A DNA stretch of 16,498 nucleotides, taken from assembly GCA_030641535.1 (NCBI GenBank), contig DAOWHG010000109.1, positions 1 to 16,498 on the forward strand, in the 5' to 3' direction. Source of the DNA: Mycoplasmatota bacterium. Lineage in GTDB: Bacteria > Bacillota_I > Bacilli_A > Izemoplasmatales > Izemoplasmataceae. The translations under genes were made by a program, and so were the position numbers. A model generated the notes under the pieces. The model was given only the letters and a program-made list of their open reading frames with translations, made no database searches and was not told the origin of the DNA. Shown here piece after piece: positions 14,949-16,498 of the stretch. Each line of letters starts with the position of its first letter. Within the stretch, counting starts at the first letter, position 1.

Positions 14949-16498
14949 TCTAGTGTGAATTCTATAACATATAATACAGCAGATATAACAAGTACTCATC
15001 TTGTAAGTGATGAAGCTACAATTTCTATAATTGGAGAAAACATCACGGATTTTGATTTAGATGCTGCTAATTTAACAAATATAACATTTGATACTTCTGG
15101 TGCAATTTTAGATATTGATAGTTCTACGGTTGTTATTGCAGCTGATATAATAGCTACTACAGTAGATATTGATAGTGCTGGGTTAACTGATTTAACGCTT
15201 ACTAATACTTCGTCAATTGAAACTTTGAATGTATTAAATAGTTCTATTGTGGATAATCTATCATTTGGAACTGCAAATATTGATAATTTGAATGTTGATA
15301 GCAATGCAGCTAATATGACTATTTCATCGGTTAATTCACTGGAAACGGCTTTAAATGGAAATAGTTTCATAAGTGTTATAACTGATTTAGGAACAAATAA
15401 TTTACAATTTACATCAAGTAAAACAACAAGCATGTCATTTGATATAACAGCAAGTGATGTTGATTTAACAACAAGTTTAAATACAATTAGCATTGATAAT
15501 GCTAGTAGTATTGATAATTTAACTGCCTCTTCTGATACATTAGCAAATGTTTTAGCTGGAAGTGCAACGATTACATCATTAGTAATTGATGGAAGTTCTA
15601 ACTCTCTTGGTGTATCTGGTAGTAATTTAACTACATTGGTAGTAGATGATCCTTTAATTACAACATTTGATGCTGATGTTGGGTTAACAACTGATGTTGA
15701 TTTTAATACATTGGCGGCATCAGAGGTTACTATTACAACATCAAGTGAAGATATTTCAATTACTTCACCAGGTGATATTTCGTTAACTAGTGCGACACTT
15801 ATTAGTTCTACTATTAATATTGGTGTAAGTGATGCAAGCTTTTCTTTAAGTAAAGCAGCGTTAGATTATACATTAGAAGGAACAATGGGATACGCAACTA
15901 TCAATTCAAGTACAATGAATAACTTTATTGTAGGTACTGGATTATCAATAAATACTCTTGAATTAACCAATGACAATATTAATTCTCTAGACTTAAGTCC
16001 TGGGGTAATAAGTAATCTAGTAGTTACAAGTGCTAATGCCTCGATGGATATACTGGGAAATAGCTTAGCTACTATCATTATGAATATGAGCAATTTGGAT
16101 AATGTAACTATAAATAGCTCATACAATGGTGCTTCAGTTGATGTAAATACATTTGCTGCATCCCTTAGTTTAAATGGAGAAATTGATAATGCAACAATTG
16201 TTGGAAATAGCTTAAACTCTATTGAACTTAACGGAATTATTGGAAATGTAGACGTTAGTGGTTCTAGTTTAACTAGTGTAGATTTAACTAATGCTGATTA
16301 CAATAATTTAGTATTAGATTGTGATATTTTAGCTAATTTAGACACTTTAACAAGTGTGTCAACTAGTTTAGAAGTTACAACAACTATAAATGATTTTAAT
16401 TTAACATCAAATATCCCAACACTTGATTTTGTTGGAGACTCAATAGATAACTTTATTTTAACAACGACAGCAACTGCAATGAATATAACTACTACAAA
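14949..16498 (+). pseudogene. Continuation of LRR lipoprotein gene after the TGA (runs off window)
   Basis: In the same frame as the lipoprotein gene, 516 codons remain open to the window edge without another stop. The residues match the end of the preceding part: T/S/N/D-rich strands such as SSVNSITYNTADI, DLTLTNTSSIETLNVL and SVDLTNADYNNLVL, with only two Lys and no Arg that I can find. No start codon here has a Shine-Dalgarno; the first candidate, GTG at 14955, has none. There is no signal peptide, so this is not a separate secreted gene. If the TGA is real and terminates fully, this segment is an untranslated remnant. If it is an error or is read through, the protein exceeds 1900 residues. 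The 3-prime end, including any anchor or stop, lies outside the window. Confidence 0.75.

Larger units (their letters stand above)
14043..16498 (+). repeat. Charge-depleted Thr/Ser/Asn/Asp beta-solenoid region
   Basis: After Lys1084 the chain loses the LRR asparagine pattern and alternates hydrophobic residues with T, S, N and D in short strands such as TLEVNSLSTTLDIDV. I count only two Arg and two Lys in the following roughly 816 codons, crossing the TGA, while Asp and Glu are frequent, so the domain is very acidic. It lacks a clear fixed repeat length by eye. The pattern suggests a parallel beta-helix or similar extended stalk outside the cell, perhaps binding cations. No LPxTG motif or C-terminal membrane helix is reached within the window. 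Confidence 0.65.

Noticed and set aside
14946..14990. Selenocysteine codon with a downstream SECIS hairpin
   Set aside because: No stem-loop with a suitable apical loop can be formed just after the TGA, and an LRR/solenoid surface protein has no redox site that would call for it.
14996..15493. Minus-strand open frame of 165 codons
   Set aside because: It mirrors the acidic solenoid frame on the plus strand. Long antisense frames arise readily where sense codons avoid TTA, CTA and TCA in that phase, and no start signal is present.
14955..16498. Independent gene starting after the TGA
   Set aside because: The candidate starts lack a Shine-Dalgarno and signal peptide, and the sequence simply continues the same solenoid in the same frame.
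10794..16498. CRISPR-like or tandem DNA repeat array
   Set aside because: The periodicity is at protein level (22-27 residues) with divergent codons; apart from one 21-base match I saw no regular DNA repeats or spacers.

Overview
This is a low-GC, strongly AT-biased bacterial window with every gene on the + strand. The bias shows in the codons (TTA Leu, AGT Ser, AAT Asn, GAT Asp). Shine-Dalgarno sites of the GGTGAT/AGGTGG type and a TGATATAAT extended -10 suggest a Bacillota-like organism. An AT-rich member of the Bacilli/Mycoplasmatota edge that keeps UGA as stop (Acholeplasma, Haloplasma or Izemoplasma-like) would fit, but the genus cannot be read from the sequence. All Trp codons I saw are TGG, and four of the six complete upstream genes end in TGA, two of them inside ATGA stop/start overlaps. 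UGA is therefore a stop here, not Trp.

Layout. Positions 49-1072 hold two overlapping housekeeping genes, tsaE and tsaB, for the tRNA t6A37 modification. An extended -10 promoter lies at the very start of the window. A 76-base AT-rich gap with no hairpin terminator follows. Positions 1149-10793 hold four consecutive, different ABC proteins. Each is a canonical ATPase domain fused to an FtsX/MacB-type four-helix permease. The extracytoplasmic insert varies greatly: about 30 residues in the first, about 570 in the second, about 260 in the third and about 460 in the fourth. Position 10794, directly after the last transporter stop, begins a giant leucine-rich-repeat lipoprotein whose frame runs to the end of the window.

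The five genes from 1149 onward are spaced -4, -4, +5 and 0 bases apart, so they look like one translationally coupled operon. My reading is that the four ATPase-permeases and the giant surface solenoid form one envelope system. The permeases could deliver, extract or mechanically act on the lipoprotein or its ligand, much as MacB, LolCDE and FtsEX couple ATP hydrolysis to movement outside the membrane. I know of no described system with this composition. The joint function is inference from gene order.

The lipoprotein changes in character along its length: a lipobox (Cys23), an internalin-like 22-residue LRR block, a variant LRR block carrying an SFN signature, and then a Thr/Ser/Asn/Asp-rich solenoid almost free of Lys and Arg. 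A single in-frame TGA at 14946-14948 interrupts the frame, which stays open for another 516 codons to the window end. This may be a nonsense mutation, a sequence error, or a controlled stop, and it is the most checkable oddity here. No RNA genes, CRISPR arrays, insertion sequences or convincing intrinsic terminators were seen.
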